NCBI RefSeq assembly: GCF_019966545.1
Contig: NZ_JAIMIC010000007.1
Span: 186,001-250,000, forward strand
Direction: 5' to 3'
DNA: 64,000 nucleotides
From: Heliomarina baculiformis
GTDB lineage: Bacteria > Pseudomonadota > Alphaproteobacteria > Rhodobacterales > Rhodobacteraceae
Each line of letters opens with the position of its first letter. Within the stretch, counting starts at the first letter, position 1. Shown here piece after piece: positions 26,983 through 35,994 of this stretch. The notes under the pieces were generated by a model. It was given only the letters and a program-made list of their open reading frames with translations. It had not been told where the DNA came from and searched no databases. The position numbers and the translations under genes were made by a program.

Positions 26983-28827
26983 TCATTCAGCGGCCTCGGC
27001 ACCGATGAAACCGCCAGATTGCCTGTTCCAGAACTGAGCATAGAGTCCACCTTTGGCCAACAAGCTTTCGTGTGTCCCGATTTCCGCGATCCGACCGTTA
27101 TCCATGACCATGATCCGGTCCATTTCAGACAGGGTTGAAAGACGGTGCGCGATGGCTAGAACGGTCTTCCCCTCCATCACTCGCTCGAGCGCCGACTGAA
27201 TAGCGGCCTCAACTTCGGAATCTAGCGCGCTTGTCGCTTCGTCCAAGACCAGAATCGGCGCGTCTTTCAGGATGGCGCGGGCCAGCGCGATGCGCTGCCT
27301 CTGGCCGCCGGAAAGCTTTACGCCCCGTTCACCCAGATGAGCGTCATATCCTTTGCGCCCCTTGTGATCTTCGAGGTCCAGGATAAAATCATGCGCTTCG
27401 GCTTTTTCCGTCGCGGCGAGCAAGTCTTCCCAGCTTGCCTCGGGACGACCATAAAGGATGTTGTCCTTGGCAGAGCGATTGAACATCGCGGTTTCCTGCG
27501 TAACCATGCCGATATGGCGGCGCAGACTTTCCTGAGTGATATTTTCGATATTCTGACCGTCGATCCGAATTTCGCCAGATTCGCCTTTGTAAAGCTTAAG
27601 CAGCAGCGAAACGAGCGTGGATTTGCCAGCCCCCGAGGCACCGACGATGCCCAGTTTCTCACCCGGCTGGATGGTGAGATTAATATTTTCGACGCCGCCA
27701 TGATCCCTGCCGTAGGCAAAATTCACATTGTCGAAAACGATTTCGCCGTTCGATACCGCAAGATGTGGCGTATCTTCCGGGTCCTGCAGTCGGATACGCG
27801 GGGTAAGGGTCCGCATTCCGTCTTCGACTTCGCCAAGGTTGGAATAGATGGCCATCAAGGTAAAGCTCACCCAGCCGGTCATCTGAGCGATACGAATCGA
27901 CACCGCTCCGGCAGCAACGATATCACCTTCGCTGGCGACGCCATTTTGCCAAAGCAAGAGGGTTCCGCCGATCAGCAGCACGGGTAACAGCCCGGCAAGG
28001 GACATCAGGCAGAACCGGAAGGCTGCCGAGAGATATCCGAATTCAAGCGCCCTGCTTCGGAAAGTGCTCATCGCGCCCAGCGCGGCGCGGTCTTCGTGAT
28101 CTGCATGGGCGAAAAGCTTGACCGTCTTGATGTTCGTAATCGTGTCGACCACCTGACCCGACACCATCGCACGCGCGCTGGCCCGACCAGCCGCCAAGCG
28201 CCGGATGCGCGGCAGAAACCACATGATCAAAGAAAAATAACCGACCAGCCAAACGGTGAAGATGACGGTGATCCAGCCGCCAATACTCGACAAAAGCACC
28301 ATTGCCCCGGCCAATGAGGCCAGCGCGAATGCGATGACGTTGATCGTTTCCGAGGCGACATCCGTCACAGCACGCGCGCATTGCATTTGCTTTTGCGCGA
28401 TGCGACCCGCGAAATCGTCGTCGAAGAACTTGACCGCCTGCCCAAGCGTCCAACGATGCAGACGCGAGAGCACCAGAGGGTTCACATTGGGCTGCACGAT
28501 GATCGAATTCGAGGCAGAGGAAAGGCCAAAGAGAATTGGCCTCGCCACGAGGAAGAAGGCGACCGCCATGACGATGATGCCAAGGTTGGACCCATCAAAG
28601 AAGTTTCCCGGCCCCGAAGCCGTGGCGGCATCAATGACAAGCCCGAGGATCCATGCGGTGCCCGCTTCTACCGCCCCGGCCGCCGCTGAAAGGGCGGCCG
28701 CCAGCCAGAGCGCTGGCCAAGCGCCCGAAAGGCACCAGCGCATGAACGCGCCCAAGGTCTGGGGCGGCGCTCCTTCCGCAGGACGGAAGGAATCGATCAT
28801 ATCGCCAAGCCTTGAGCCTGTTTTCAT
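26983..28827 (-). CDS. ABC exporter half-transporter (second of pair)
   Basis: 614 residues: an N-terminal six-helix membrane domain (about 30-335) fused to an ATPase (about 360-600). The ATPase motifs are complete: Walker A GASGAGKST, Q-loop TQETAMF, signature LSGGQRQR, Walker B ILVLDEATSALD, and H-loop AIAHRLST. It overlaps the first exporter gene by four bases (ATGA), as expected for a heterodimer made in equal amounts. The substrate could be a lipid, drug or peptide; nothing nearby identifies it. Confidence 0.92.
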   Translation of the reverse strand: MKTGSRLGDMIDSFRPAEGAPPQTLGAFMRWCLSGAWPALWLAAALSAAAGAVEAGTAWILGLVIDAATASGPGNFFDGSNLGIIVMAVAFFLVARPILFGLSSASNSIIVQPNVNPLVLSRLHRWTLGQAVKFFDDDFAGRIAQKQMQCARAVTDVASETINVIAFALASLAGAMVLLSSIGGWITVIFTVWLVGYFSLIMWFLPRIRRLAAGRASARAMVSGQVVDTITNIKTVKLFAHADHEDRAALGAMSTFRSRALEFGYLSAAFRFCLMSLAGLLPVLLIGGTLLLWQNGVASEGDIVAAGAVSIRIAQMTGWVSFTLMAIYSNLGEVEDGMRTLTPRIRLQDPEDTPHLAVSNGEIVFDNVNFAYGRDHGGVENINLTIQPGEKLGIVGASGAGKSTLVSLLLKLYKGESGEIRIDGQNIENITQESLRRHIGMVTQETAMFNRSAKDNILYGRPEASWEDLLAATEKAEAHDFILDLEDHKGRKGYDAHLGERGVKLSGGQRQRIALARAILKDAPILVLDEATSALDSEVEAAIQSALERVMEGKTVLAIAHRLSTLSEMDRIMVMDNGRIAEIGTHESLLAKGGLYAQFWNRQSGGFIGAEAAE

Positions 28828-30662
28828 TCAGCTGCCTCGGTATTCAGGAACCCGCCAGACTGGCGTGCCCAGAACTCGGCATATAGCCCGCCCGAGGCTA
28901 AAAGCACGTCATGGCTGCCTTGCTCGGCTATATGTCCCTGATCCAGAACAAGAATGCGGTCCATCTGAGCAATGGTGGACAGGCGGTGGGCGATCGCAAT
29001 GACCGTTTTGCCTTCCATCATGCCATAGAGCGTCTTCTGAATTTCGGCTTCGACCTCGGAGTCCAGCGCGCTGGTAGCCTCGTCAAGCAATAAGATCGGC
29101 GCGTCCTTTAGAATCACCCGCGCCAAGGTCACCCGCTGGCGCTGCCCGCCAGACAGCTTGATACCCCGTTCACCTACCTGCGCATCATAGCCACGACGAC
29201 CTTGTGGATCGACTAGATCCATAATGAAATCATGGGCCTGCGCCTGCCGGGCCGCTGCGATCATCTCTTCCTCAGTAGCCTCTGGTCGACCATAGAGAAT
29301 ATTCTCACGGACCGAACGGTGCAAAAGGGCACTGTCCTGCTGGACCATACCGATACAACTGCGCAGACTTTCCTGCTGAACGCGCGCGATATCCTGACCA
29401 TCCATCAGAACCCGACCAGAATCCGGATCATAGAAACGCAGCAGCAGCTTTACCAAAGTCGACTTTCCGGCCCCCGACCGCCCAATCAGCCCGACCTTTT
29501 CACCCGGCTCAATCGTCAGGTTCAGCTTGTTCAATCCACCAGTCCCGCGGCCATAGTGGTGCGACAGGTTCTGCAGCTCCACACGTCCGCGATCCAGTTG
29601 CAAAGGCTTGGCCCCTGGCGCATCGACCAGATCAATCGGCTGCGCGATCGTTTCCATACCCTCGGCCACTACGCCGAGTTCACGGAAAAACGACGTCAGC
29701 GCCCACATGATCCATCCAGTCATGGCGTTCAGACGCAGAGTCAGAGCGGTCGCGGCTGCGACAACACCCACACTCGCCAAGCCCTGATACCACAACACGA
29801 TGGCCCAGCCGACCACGCCAACGATCAGCAGACCGTTGAGCGTGACAAGTGCGAGGTCCATCTTGGTAAAGATACGCATTTCGACCTGAAACGAGGCGCG
29901 CGCGCCCTCGATGGCTTCCTTGGCATAATCCAGTTCACGGTCATCATGCGCAAACATCTTCACCGAGCTGATATTGGTGTAGCTGTCGACAACCCGGCCA
30001 GTGAAGGTTGACCGCGCATCGGCCGCGGCCTGGGAGGCAGGCCCGACGTTTGCAACAGTCCAGCGGATCAGGAATCCGTAAAGTACGAACCATGCCAGCA
30101 GCGGCAGGATCAGCCTAACATCGGCGGTGATCAAAAGAACGGCAGCGCCCACCAGATAGGCCAGCGAAAAGGAAATCGCATCGAAAACCTGAAACACCAC
30201 CTCGCCCGCCGCCGGCGGCGCCTGAACGATACGGTTAGCTATACGTCCGGCGAAATCGTTCTCGAACCAGCCGACCGATTGCCGAAGAACATGCCGATGC
30301 GCCCGCCAGCGGAAAACGGTCGTGAAATTGGGCAGGATCGTATTGTTCAGCAAGACCACGTCCAGCGCGGAAATAAGCGGACGCAGCGTCAGCAGGAACA
30401 AGCCAACCAGAGTGATTTCAACCCAGTAGCGCTGCCGTACGTCGGCCGGATCGCCGCCAAGAATGTCGACGAGACGGCCCATGTACCAGATCAGGCCGAC
30501 CTCTATCGCAGCAACGATTACGGACAGGAGCGCGGTCCAGAGGAACACCCTCCAGAACGGTCCGCAAAGATCCCGCATGAACGGCCAGAGCCTTGTCGGA
30601 GGTCGATCCTTTTCCTCGTAGGAAACATAGGGATCAATAAGATTTTCAAAGAAACGAAACAT
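28824..30662 (-). CDS. ABC exporter half-transporter (first of pair)
   Basis: 612 residues from MFRFFENLIDPY, chosen for its GGAGCACC site. The membrane domain lies at about 40-340 and the ATPase at about 370-605, with GRSGAGKST, QQDSALL, LSGGQRQR, ILLLDEATSALD and IAHRLST. Both members of the pair have consensus catalytic motifs, so neither ATP site looks degenerate, unlike many heterodimeric exporters. The leader upstream (30663-30870) contains a possible 8-codon ORF with its own strong ribosome-binding site. Confidence 0.92.
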   Translation of the reverse strand: MFRFFENLIDPYVSYEEKDRPPTRLWPFMRDLCGPFWRVFLWTALLSVIVAAIEVGLIWYMGRLVDILGGDPADVRQRYWVEITLVGLFLLTLRPLISALDVVLLNNTILPNFTTVFRWRAHRHVLRQSVGWFENDFAGRIANRIVQAPPAAGEVVFQVFDAISFSLAYLVGAAVLLITADVRLILPLLAWFVLYGFLIRWTVANVGPASQAAADARSTFTGRVVDSYTNISSVKMFAHDDRELDYAKEAIEGARASFQVEMRIFTKMDLALVTLNGLLIVGVVGWAIVLWYQGLASVGVVAAATALTLRLNAMTGWIMWALTSFFRELGVVAEGMETIAQPIDLVDAPGAKPLQLDRGRVELQNLSHHYGRGTGGLNKLNLTIEPGEKVGLIGRSGAGKSTLVKLLLRFYDPDSGRVLMDGQDIARVQQESLRSCIGMVQQDSALLHRSVRENILYGRPEATEEEMIAAARQAQAHDFIMDLVDPQGRRGYDAQVGERGIKLSGGQRQRVTLARVILKDAPILLLDEATSALDSEVEAEIQKTLYGMMEGKTVIAIAHRLSTIAQMDRILVLDQGHIAEQGSHDVLLASGGLYAEFWARQSGGFLNTEAAE

Positions 30663-30746
30663 GTCGGAGGTGCTCCTTGGCGAGCGAGTAGGCGCAAATG
30701 TAGTGTGGGGTGCCGTCAACTGCGCACCCGTTACGGGGCGGTCAGC

Positions 30747-30773
30747 TTAAATAAACCAGAGCCCGTAATACAT
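30747..30773 (-). CDS. Possible 8-codon leader peptide before the ABC exporter operon
   Basis: On the minus strand, GGAGG (30781-30785) is followed after seven bases by ATG and the codons for MYYGLWFI, then TAA. It ends 84 bases before the ABC exporter start. The peptide is aromatic and hydrophobic. It would fit a translated attenuator leader, but conservation is untested and it could be chance. Confidence 0.35.
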   Translation of the reverse strand: MYYGLWFI

Positions 30774-30801
30774 TTGCATTCCTCCGATATCGATTGACGT
30801 A

Positions 30802-30830
30802 GCGATAGCCGAGCGGAATCGTTTTGTCAC
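30802..30830 (-). promoter_or_regulatory. Weak candidate promoter of the ABC exporter operon
   Basis: GTGACA (30825-30830) and TATCGC (30802-30807) on the minus strand are 17 bases apart, just upstream of the leader ORF. The -10 match is poor. Confidence 0.22.
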
Positions 30831-30870
30831 CCCATCCGGGTGCATTTTCTGACGGCGTGTGGTGAAGTTT

Positions 30871-32022
30871 TCATGACGCGAGCAGGTCCGACCGTGTCGC
30901 CACGAATCCGCTGGCGATCCACTTTCCTTCAAGTTCCGCCAGTTTCCGCCCAAGTGCGGGACCAGAAAATTCGGGCATAAGGTCCTTTGCAGAAACAGGA
31001 AAATCCGCTTTGCTCCCGATGATCAATTGCTCATCGGTTGCAGACGCCCAAGGGTTTCCCATGACCGCAGAACGAAGCAGCATTACGTCTTTCGCCAAAT
31101 CATAACCCAGCCGGTATCCAAGTTCAGCCGCATCGCAAGTGGATCCGATGTTGTCGGCCAGCGTGGCCAATCGGGCCGAATGCGTCTTGCTCAGCCGCAG
31201 CGCATCCCCGGCGTGATTGCCGCCCAACGCTGAAAGTCGGCGGATGGCATCCGGTGCAGCGTTCGCCTGATCCTCGCAATGGATCAATGGGCCCAGCGCG
31301 GTGTCATCGGCACCGGGAAGAACCCGTGCCAGTACGGCGGTGGCGCGCATTGCAGCGACCGACGCAGCGGGGTCGGGCGCAGCCAGTAATTTCAAAAGCT
31401 CAGCCCCTATGCGTTCGCGTGATATGCGTCCAAGACCATCGAGCTCTTGCGCGACGGCTGCAAGCGCATCGGGATCCATTCCGTTCCCCGGGTCGCCGTA
31501 CCATGCGTGGAACCGGAAGTACCGAAGAGAACGCAGGTAGTCTTCACGGATTCGGGATATGGCATCGCCGATAAACCGCACCCGGCGATCCTGCAAATCC
31601 GGCAATCCGTTCATCGGATCGATCAGCATTCCTTCGGGAGTGGCGTAAAGCGCATTCATCGTAAAATCTCGCCGCGCGGCGTCTTCGGCGATATCAGTCG
31701 AAAAGGAGACCACCGCGTGCCGGCCGTCCGTTTTCACATCGCGCCGAAATGTGGTGACTTCGTGCGGGATGCCGCCGGACACAAGGGTTACCGTCCCATG
31801 ATCGATGCCGGTGGGAATTGCTTTCAGTCCCGCAGATCGAGCGAATTCGATGACTTTTTCGGGGCGCGCATCCGTGGCGATATCGATGTCACTGACACCG
31901 GCATTGATGATAGTATTCCGGACGCAGCCGCCGACAAAATAGGCCTTGGCGCCGCCGGCAGACAGTGCCCTACAGACCGCCTGAGTGGCCGGTCTTGTCA
32001 GCCAGTCGGCGGTCAGCCGCAT
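30871..32022 (-). CDS. cca: CCA tRNA nucleotidyltransferase / polynucleotide adenylyltransferase family
   Basis: 383 residues from MRLTADWLTRP. The class II nucleotidyltransferase head shows FVGGCVRN (about 29-36) and the metal-binding SDIDIATDA with Asp45 and Asp47; the flexible RRD motif follows as ARRDFTMNALYA, then the DLQDRRVRFIGDAISRIREDYLRSLRYFRF neck region. It adds or repairs the 3' CCA of tRNA. The usual Asp after GGxVR is Asn here, seen directly. It overlaps the upstream NUDIX gene by one base (TGATG), so the two are co-transcribed with hslO. Confidence 0.92.
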   Translation of the reverse strand: MRLTADWLTRPATQAVCRALSAGGAKAYFVGGCVRNTIINAGVSDIDIATDARPEKVIEFARSAGLKAIPTGIDHGTVTLVSGGIPHEVTTFRRDVKTDGRHAVVSFSTDIAEDAARRDFTMNALYATPEGMLIDPMNGLPDLQDRRVRFIGDAISRIREDYLRSLRYFRFHAWYGDPGNGMDPDALAAVAQELDGLGRISRERIGAELLKLLAAPDPAASVAAMRATAVLARVLPGADDTALGPLIHCEDQANAAPDAIRRLSALGGNHAGDALRLSKTHSARLATLADNIGSTCDAAELGYRLGYDLAKDVMLLRSAVMGNPWASATDEQLIIGSKADFPVSAKDLMPEFSGPALGRKLAELEGKWIASGFVATRSDLLAS

Positions 32023-32621
32023 CACTGCTCGAACCTCGCGGCGAGGGCACGCAGCATCCGGGCCGTCGCACCCCAGATGTAATAAGGTCCGTAAGGCACC
32101 GTGTAATAATGCCGGCGGCTGCCTCGCCAACGTCTAGACTCAACAAGGTAATTTGCCGGAGTCATCAGATGCTCGAACGGTACAGAAAATACTTCCTCGA
32201 CTTCGCCGGGCTCCGCTATGGCATCAAAGGGTTGCTCCAGAACCGCCACGACCGGCGTAACCATGAACCCGGTTACCGTTTCATGCGCCGGCATATGCCC
32301 GATGACCCGTGGCACATCGACCGGCAAACCAACCTCTTCCGAGGCCTCTCGCAGGGCCGCAGCTGTGACATCGGCGTCACTTTCTTCCTGTTTACCGCCG
32401 GGAAATGCAATCTGGCCCGGATGGTGTTTCAGAACGGAGGAGCGTTTCGTCAAAAGGATTTCCGGGCGATCACCGAACACGGAAACTGCAATTAGCACGC
32501 CAGCTGACCGCAGTTTCCGTCCTTCGGGAAGAACTGTACCGGGATTCAGGTCAAAATCGGATGACGACTCGCCCTCATGCTCAAGAGCACTGCGCAGCCG
32601 CGCAACGATATCAGTTGCCAT
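32022..32621 (-). CDS. CoA pyrophosphatase-type NUDIX hydrolase
   Basis: 199 residues from MATDIVARLR. The segment ILLTKRSSVLKHHPGQIAFPGG is the UPF0035 signature specific to CoA diphosphatases (NudL/PCD1-like), followed by the NUDIX box with GGKQEESDADVTAAALREASEEVG. These enzymes cut CoA or oxidised CoA to phosphopantetheine and 3',5'-ADP. It overlaps hslO by 11 bases upstream and cca by one base downstream. Confidence 0.9.
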   Translation of the reverse strand: MATDIVARLRSALEHEGESSSDFDLNPGTVLPEGRKLRSAGVLIAVSVFGDRPEILLTKRSSVLKHHPGQIAFPGGKQEESDADVTAAALREASEEVGLPVDVPRVIGHMPAHETVTGFMVTPVVAVLEQPFDAIAEPGEVEEVFSVPFEHLMTPANYLVESRRWRGSRRHYYTVPYGPYYIWGATARMLRALAARFEQ

Positions 32622-33597
32622 CGTCCTGACCTGCCTCAAAGCCAACTGTGGCCGGATCCAAATCGTAATGAGCACCACAGAATTGGCAATCAGCCGTTAC
32701 CCGTCCCTCAACCGTCGTCATCTTCTCGATGTCGCGCGCCGAATAGATCGACAGGCTCTGACGCACCCGATCCTCCGAACAGGTGCATCCGAAACGTACG
32801 GCCTGTGCATCGTAAACACGCGGCGCTTCTTCGTGGAACAGACGCACCAGCAGATCTGTGGGTGGGATGGTCGGGCCGATTAGTTCAAGCTCTTCGACGG
32901 TATCCAGAAGAATATTCACACGGTTCCAGTTTTCACCTTCTTCACCGTCGACAAGATCATCCGCACTCAGCACATCGCCAGACCCAGCCTGATCCGCGAC
33001 AAAGGGCGATGCTTTAGGCATATGTTGCAGCATGATGCCGCCAGCACGCCAATGCTCACCTACGCCGGGCTCGGACGAGAGACCGAAGCTGAGAGAAAAC
33101 CGGGTCGGCAATTGCTCTGACTGTGCGAAATATGCCTCGGCGCATTCACGCAGACTATTCCCAGTCAGCGGCGTGATCCCCTGATAGGGCGCCGATCCCT
33201 TACCTTGGTCGATCAGAATGGCGAAATACCCTTCACTAAGAAGATCTTTCGCATCGGTCTGATCGATAAGTTCAGAGTCAAAGCTTGCATAGGCACGGAT
33301 TCGGGCGGCCTCACCCTCTTTTTGAGGCGCAAAGTAATCGGTTGCGATCATCCGGATCGCTCCCTTGGACTGTACCTGCAGGGACAGTTTCCAACGCAGT
33401 TTGATCGTCTGCCCGATCAGGGCTGTAAGCAGCGCCATCTCTGCGACAAGTGCTTCAACCTGCCTTGGATAATCGTGCTGTTTCAGGATGCCGTCGAGCA
33501 CGCCGTCAAGCCGGGCAACCCGACCGCGCATATTCGAAACATCAAGCTGAAAGGGTAGGACTGTATCGTCCCACGCGAGTTTTGGTCCAATGGTCAT
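32611..33597 (-). CDS. hslO: Redox-regulated chaperone Hsp33
   Basis: 328 residues. Hsp33 is a cytoplasmic holdase activated by oxidation: four zinc-binding cysteines form disulfides and the C-terminus unfolds. The zinc site is present as GCTCSEDR...CQFCGAHY (C-x-C and C-x2-C, about residues 267-305). The N-terminal core shows the VAEMALLTALIGQTIKLRWK and QSKGAIRMI motifs. It is the first gene of hslO-NUDIX-cca, 77 bases from a divergent NUDIX gene. Confidence 0.93.
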   Translation of the reverse strand: MTIGPKLAWDDTVLPFQLDVSNMRGRVARLDGVLDGILKQHDYPRQVEALVAEMALLTALIGQTIKLRWKLSLQVQSKGAIRMIATDYFAPQKEGEAARIRAYASFDSELIDQTDAKDLLSEGYFAILIDQGKGSAPYQGITPLTGNSLRECAEAYFAQSEQLPTRFSLSFGLSSEPGVGEHWRAGGIMLQHMPKASPFVADQAGSGDVLSADDLVDGEEGENWNRVNILLDTVEELELIGPTIPPTDLLVRLFHEEAPRVYDAQAVRFGCTCSEDRVRQSLSIYSARDIEKMTTVEGRVTADCQFCGAHYDLDPATVGFEAGQDDGN

Positions 33598-33674
33598 GGG
33601 GTTTCCTTAAACGCCTTGTCTTGGCATACGGCCGGAATATAGGCACAACTTGCCGGGTTAGAAAGGGCAAGCCA

Positions 33675-34121
33675 GTGATCAGACGTTTCGGACAACCGCC
33701 AGAGAAGGGCAGAAAGTACACAAGACGTCCTGGCGCCTATGCCTTGTTGCCCCGTGCGGGTCAATTCCTCGTCACGCATCAGACCGAGCCGCTCCCGGAA
33801 ATACAGTTGCCAGGTGGCGGCATCGATCCGGGTGAATCGGCGATCACGGCATTACACCGCGAAGTGCTTGAGGAAACCGGGTGGCACATCGCAACTCCGC
33901 AGAAAATGGGAATTTTCAGGAGGTTTGTGTTCATGCCCGAATATGACATCTGGGCGGAAAAGATCTGCCACATCTTCATTGCGCGCCCGGCCGTTCGCAT
34001 GGGTATGCCTTCGGATCCGGCGCACGAAGCAGTTTGGTTGCCGTTCAACGAAACCATCGATCTGCTTGCCAATGATGGAGACCGGCATTTCGCCGCAGAA
34101 TTCGCGAAACGCTACGGTTAA
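33675..34121 (+). CDS. NUDIX hydrolase
   Basis: 148 residues from a GTG start (VIRRFGQPPEKGRKYTRR), chosen because the family homology begins there and a weak AAAGGGC lies upstream; the open frame extends further but into the divergent hslO. The NUDIX box is complete (GGGIDPGESAITALHREVLEETGW). The RRPGAYALLPRAGQFLVT start and lack of other signatures leave the substrate unknown. Its stop codon overlaps the convergent phosphatase stop (TTAA shared, 34118-34121). Confidence 0.85.
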   Translation: MIRRFGQPPEKGRKYTRRPGAYALLPRAGQFLVTHQTEPLPEIQLPGGGIDPGESAITALHREVLEETGWHIATPQKMGIFRRFVFMPEYDIWAEKICHIFIARPAVRMGMPSDPAHEAVWLPFNETIDLLANDGDRHFAAEFAKRYG

Positions 34122-35410
34122 CAACAGGAAACATCGTATTCGATCAATGCCGCTGAAACGTCATCCTCCATCCCTTTCGACGTGTTCATGACCTGAACGA
34201 GGTTCCAGAACAGATCGTCCAGAAACTCTGGACCGAAAACACCGTTGCCGGAATGGCCAGCCCTGCATTCATCGATGAGCTTCAAAAGCCCGTCTGCATC
34301 GAGCATCTCACCATTGCTCAGGCGGCATTCAGTAAAGCCATCCGAGTAAAGCAACAGTCGGTCGCCCGGTTCAAAGACAGTTTCGTAAGTCGTGTAATCG
34401 ACATTTTCGATAAGACCGATGGGTATCCCACCCTGACCGACGAACTCGACACTGCCATCGCGACGCAAAACAAGCGGATGCGGATGCCCCGCCTGTACCA
34501 GTTTCAACCGACCAGACGGCAAATCGATCGTCCCATAGGCAAGGGTAAAGTATTCGTCGATCCCGGTATCGGCCACCTGGCGTTCGTTCAGCATCTTTGC
34601 GACATCTTCAGGTTTGCGCAGTGCGCGGGTCTGATCCGCTAAACGGGTGACGCCCAAGTTCTGGTCGAAATAGCGCGGGCTAAAATATCCGCCCAGTCGA
34701 GCTGTCATCATAGCTGAGGTTATCCCGTGACCGGATACGTCGAGCGAATAGAAACCGACCTGATCGGGGTTCGGTGCAAACATACCGACCATGTCACCGC
34801 CGATGTGCCCGCAAGGCTTCAAGAGCAGACTGACGTGAGAGTTGCCAAACCTGCGGGTCCGTTCAGGTATCATCGATTGCTGTATCTTGCGAGCCTGAAC
34901 CAGATCCGCATCTATCGAATCATACGCGACCTGAAGCTTGTCCAGCGTTTCACCGATCATCCGGTTCTTGTCGGATAGCTCCCGCTGCATAGCGATGATC
35001 CGGTCGCCCGCAGTAATGCGGGCCCGCAACTCGCTCTGATTTACCGGTTTGGTCAGGAAATCATCGGCGCCAGCGTCCAGACCACGTGCGATTTCCACCT
35101 TTTCACTCTTGGATGTGAGAAGGATGAAATACCCGTATTCCTCGTTGGAAAGGTTCCTATAGGCGCGGCAAAAATCGAGGCCGTTCATCCCCGGCATCAT
35201 CCAGTCACTGAGCACCAGATCAAAATTAGCGCTATCGCATAGCTTCAACGCCTGTTCGGCGCTTTCGGCCTCGACCGCGCGATAGCCCCATTTCCGTAGT
35301 GATCTGGCAAGAATTTCGCGTTGCAAGCGGCTGTCATCGACAATCAGGACATTCCTGATCGACTGTGGTTCAACAGGGTTTCTGATACGGTTGTTTTCAT
35401 TCGACAACAC
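34118..35410 (-). CDS. Response regulator with PP2C-type (SpoIIE/RsbU) phosphatase output
   Basis: 430 residues. A receiver domain (about 18-140) has the phospho-acceptor Asp in LVLSDWMMPGMNG and Lys in LTKPV. A short coiled-coil linker is followed by a SpoIIE phosphatase domain (about 190-425) with metal-binding motifs GGDMVG, DVSGHG, YSDGFTE and EDDVSAALIE. Such proteins dephosphorylate an anti-anti-sigma factor in a partner-switching system. The same architecture occurs in RbaY of Rhodobacter capsulatus, which affects gene transfer agent production; orthology is an inference. A divergent Hpt gene lies 164 bases away and may feed phosphate to it. Confidence 0.88.
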   Translation of the reverse strand: MLSNENNRIRNPVEPQSIRNVLIVDDSRLQREILARSLRKWGYRAVEAESAEQALKLCDSANFDLVLSDWMMPGMNGLDFCRAYRNLSNEEYGYFILLTSKSEKVEIARGLDAGADDFLTKPVNQSELRARITAGDRIIAMQRELSDKNRMIGETLDKLQVAYDSIDADLVQARKIQQSMIPERTRRFGNSHVSLLLKPCGHIGGDMVGMFAPNPDQVGFYSLDVSGHGITSAMMTARLGGYFSPRYFDQNLGVTRLADQTRALRKPEDVAKMLNERQVADTGIDEYFTLAYGTIDLPSGRLKLVQAGHPHPLVLRRDGSVEFVGQGGIPIGLIENVDYTTYETVFEPGDRLLLYSDGFTECRLSNGEMLDADGLLKLIDECRAGHSGNGVFGPEFLDDLFWNLVQVMNTSKGMEDDVSAALIEYDVSCC

Positions 35411-35574
35411 GCTGCGACATTCCTTTTTGCTGTCGAAAGACTCGCGCGGCCTCGACTATTGATGCTGCATATTAACACGCCGTGAACCGTAAAATTGGTC
35501 AAATTGAATTAGTCGTTAACGGCACTTTCATGACAGAGCGGGTAGGCTTAGCGCGAGGCAAAATCATAAGGCAA

Positions 35575-35901
35575 ATGATGATCGACTGGACCCGGGTGAA
35601 CGAATTACGGGACGAAATCGGGCACGAGGATTTCAACGAAGTCGTCGAGATGTTCCTTGAAGAAGTGAAAGGCATCATCGAACGTATCCAATCTTCACCC
35701 GATACCAGCAGTTATGAGGCGGATCTTCATGCTCTCAAAGGTTGTGCCTTGAATTTAGGTTTCGAGAGTTTTGCCCAAGTCTGCCAAAACGGGGAGCAGT
35801 TGGCTGCAAGGGGTCAGGGATCGCGCATCGATCTGCCCTCTGTCTTTGCGTCCTTTGCTTCCTCCAAAACCGACTTTTTAAAGGGATTGAACACGTCATA
35901 G
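35575..35901 (+). CDS. Hpt (histidine phosphotransfer) domain protein
   Basis: 108 residues from MMIDWTRVNELRDEI; AAGGC precedes the first ATG, and the next ATG (35578) is equally possible. A single four-helix Hpt domain is visible with the phosphorylatable His in LHALKGCALNLGF. There is no kinase or receiver. Its divergent neighbour encodes a REC-PP2C phosphatase, so the pair could form the last steps of a phosphorelay whose kinase is elsewhere. Confidence 0.85.
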   Translation: MMIDWTRVNELRDEIGHEDFNEVVEMFLEEVKGIIERIQSSPDTSSYEADLHALKGCALNLGFESFAQVCQNGEQLAARGQGSRIDLPSVFASFASSKTDFLKGLNTS

Positions 35902-35994
35902 CCAGTCTCATGGCTGACCGGACAGTTGCGCAGCTCTTGCTCCCCTTGACAAAAACGGCTAGGCCCCAGCCGGTCTCAATCAAGAGGAATTCTA

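Noticed and set aside
35946-35974. Sigma-70 promoter for argG based on TTGACA
   Set aside because: The -35 is perfect, but no credible -10 is at the right distance.
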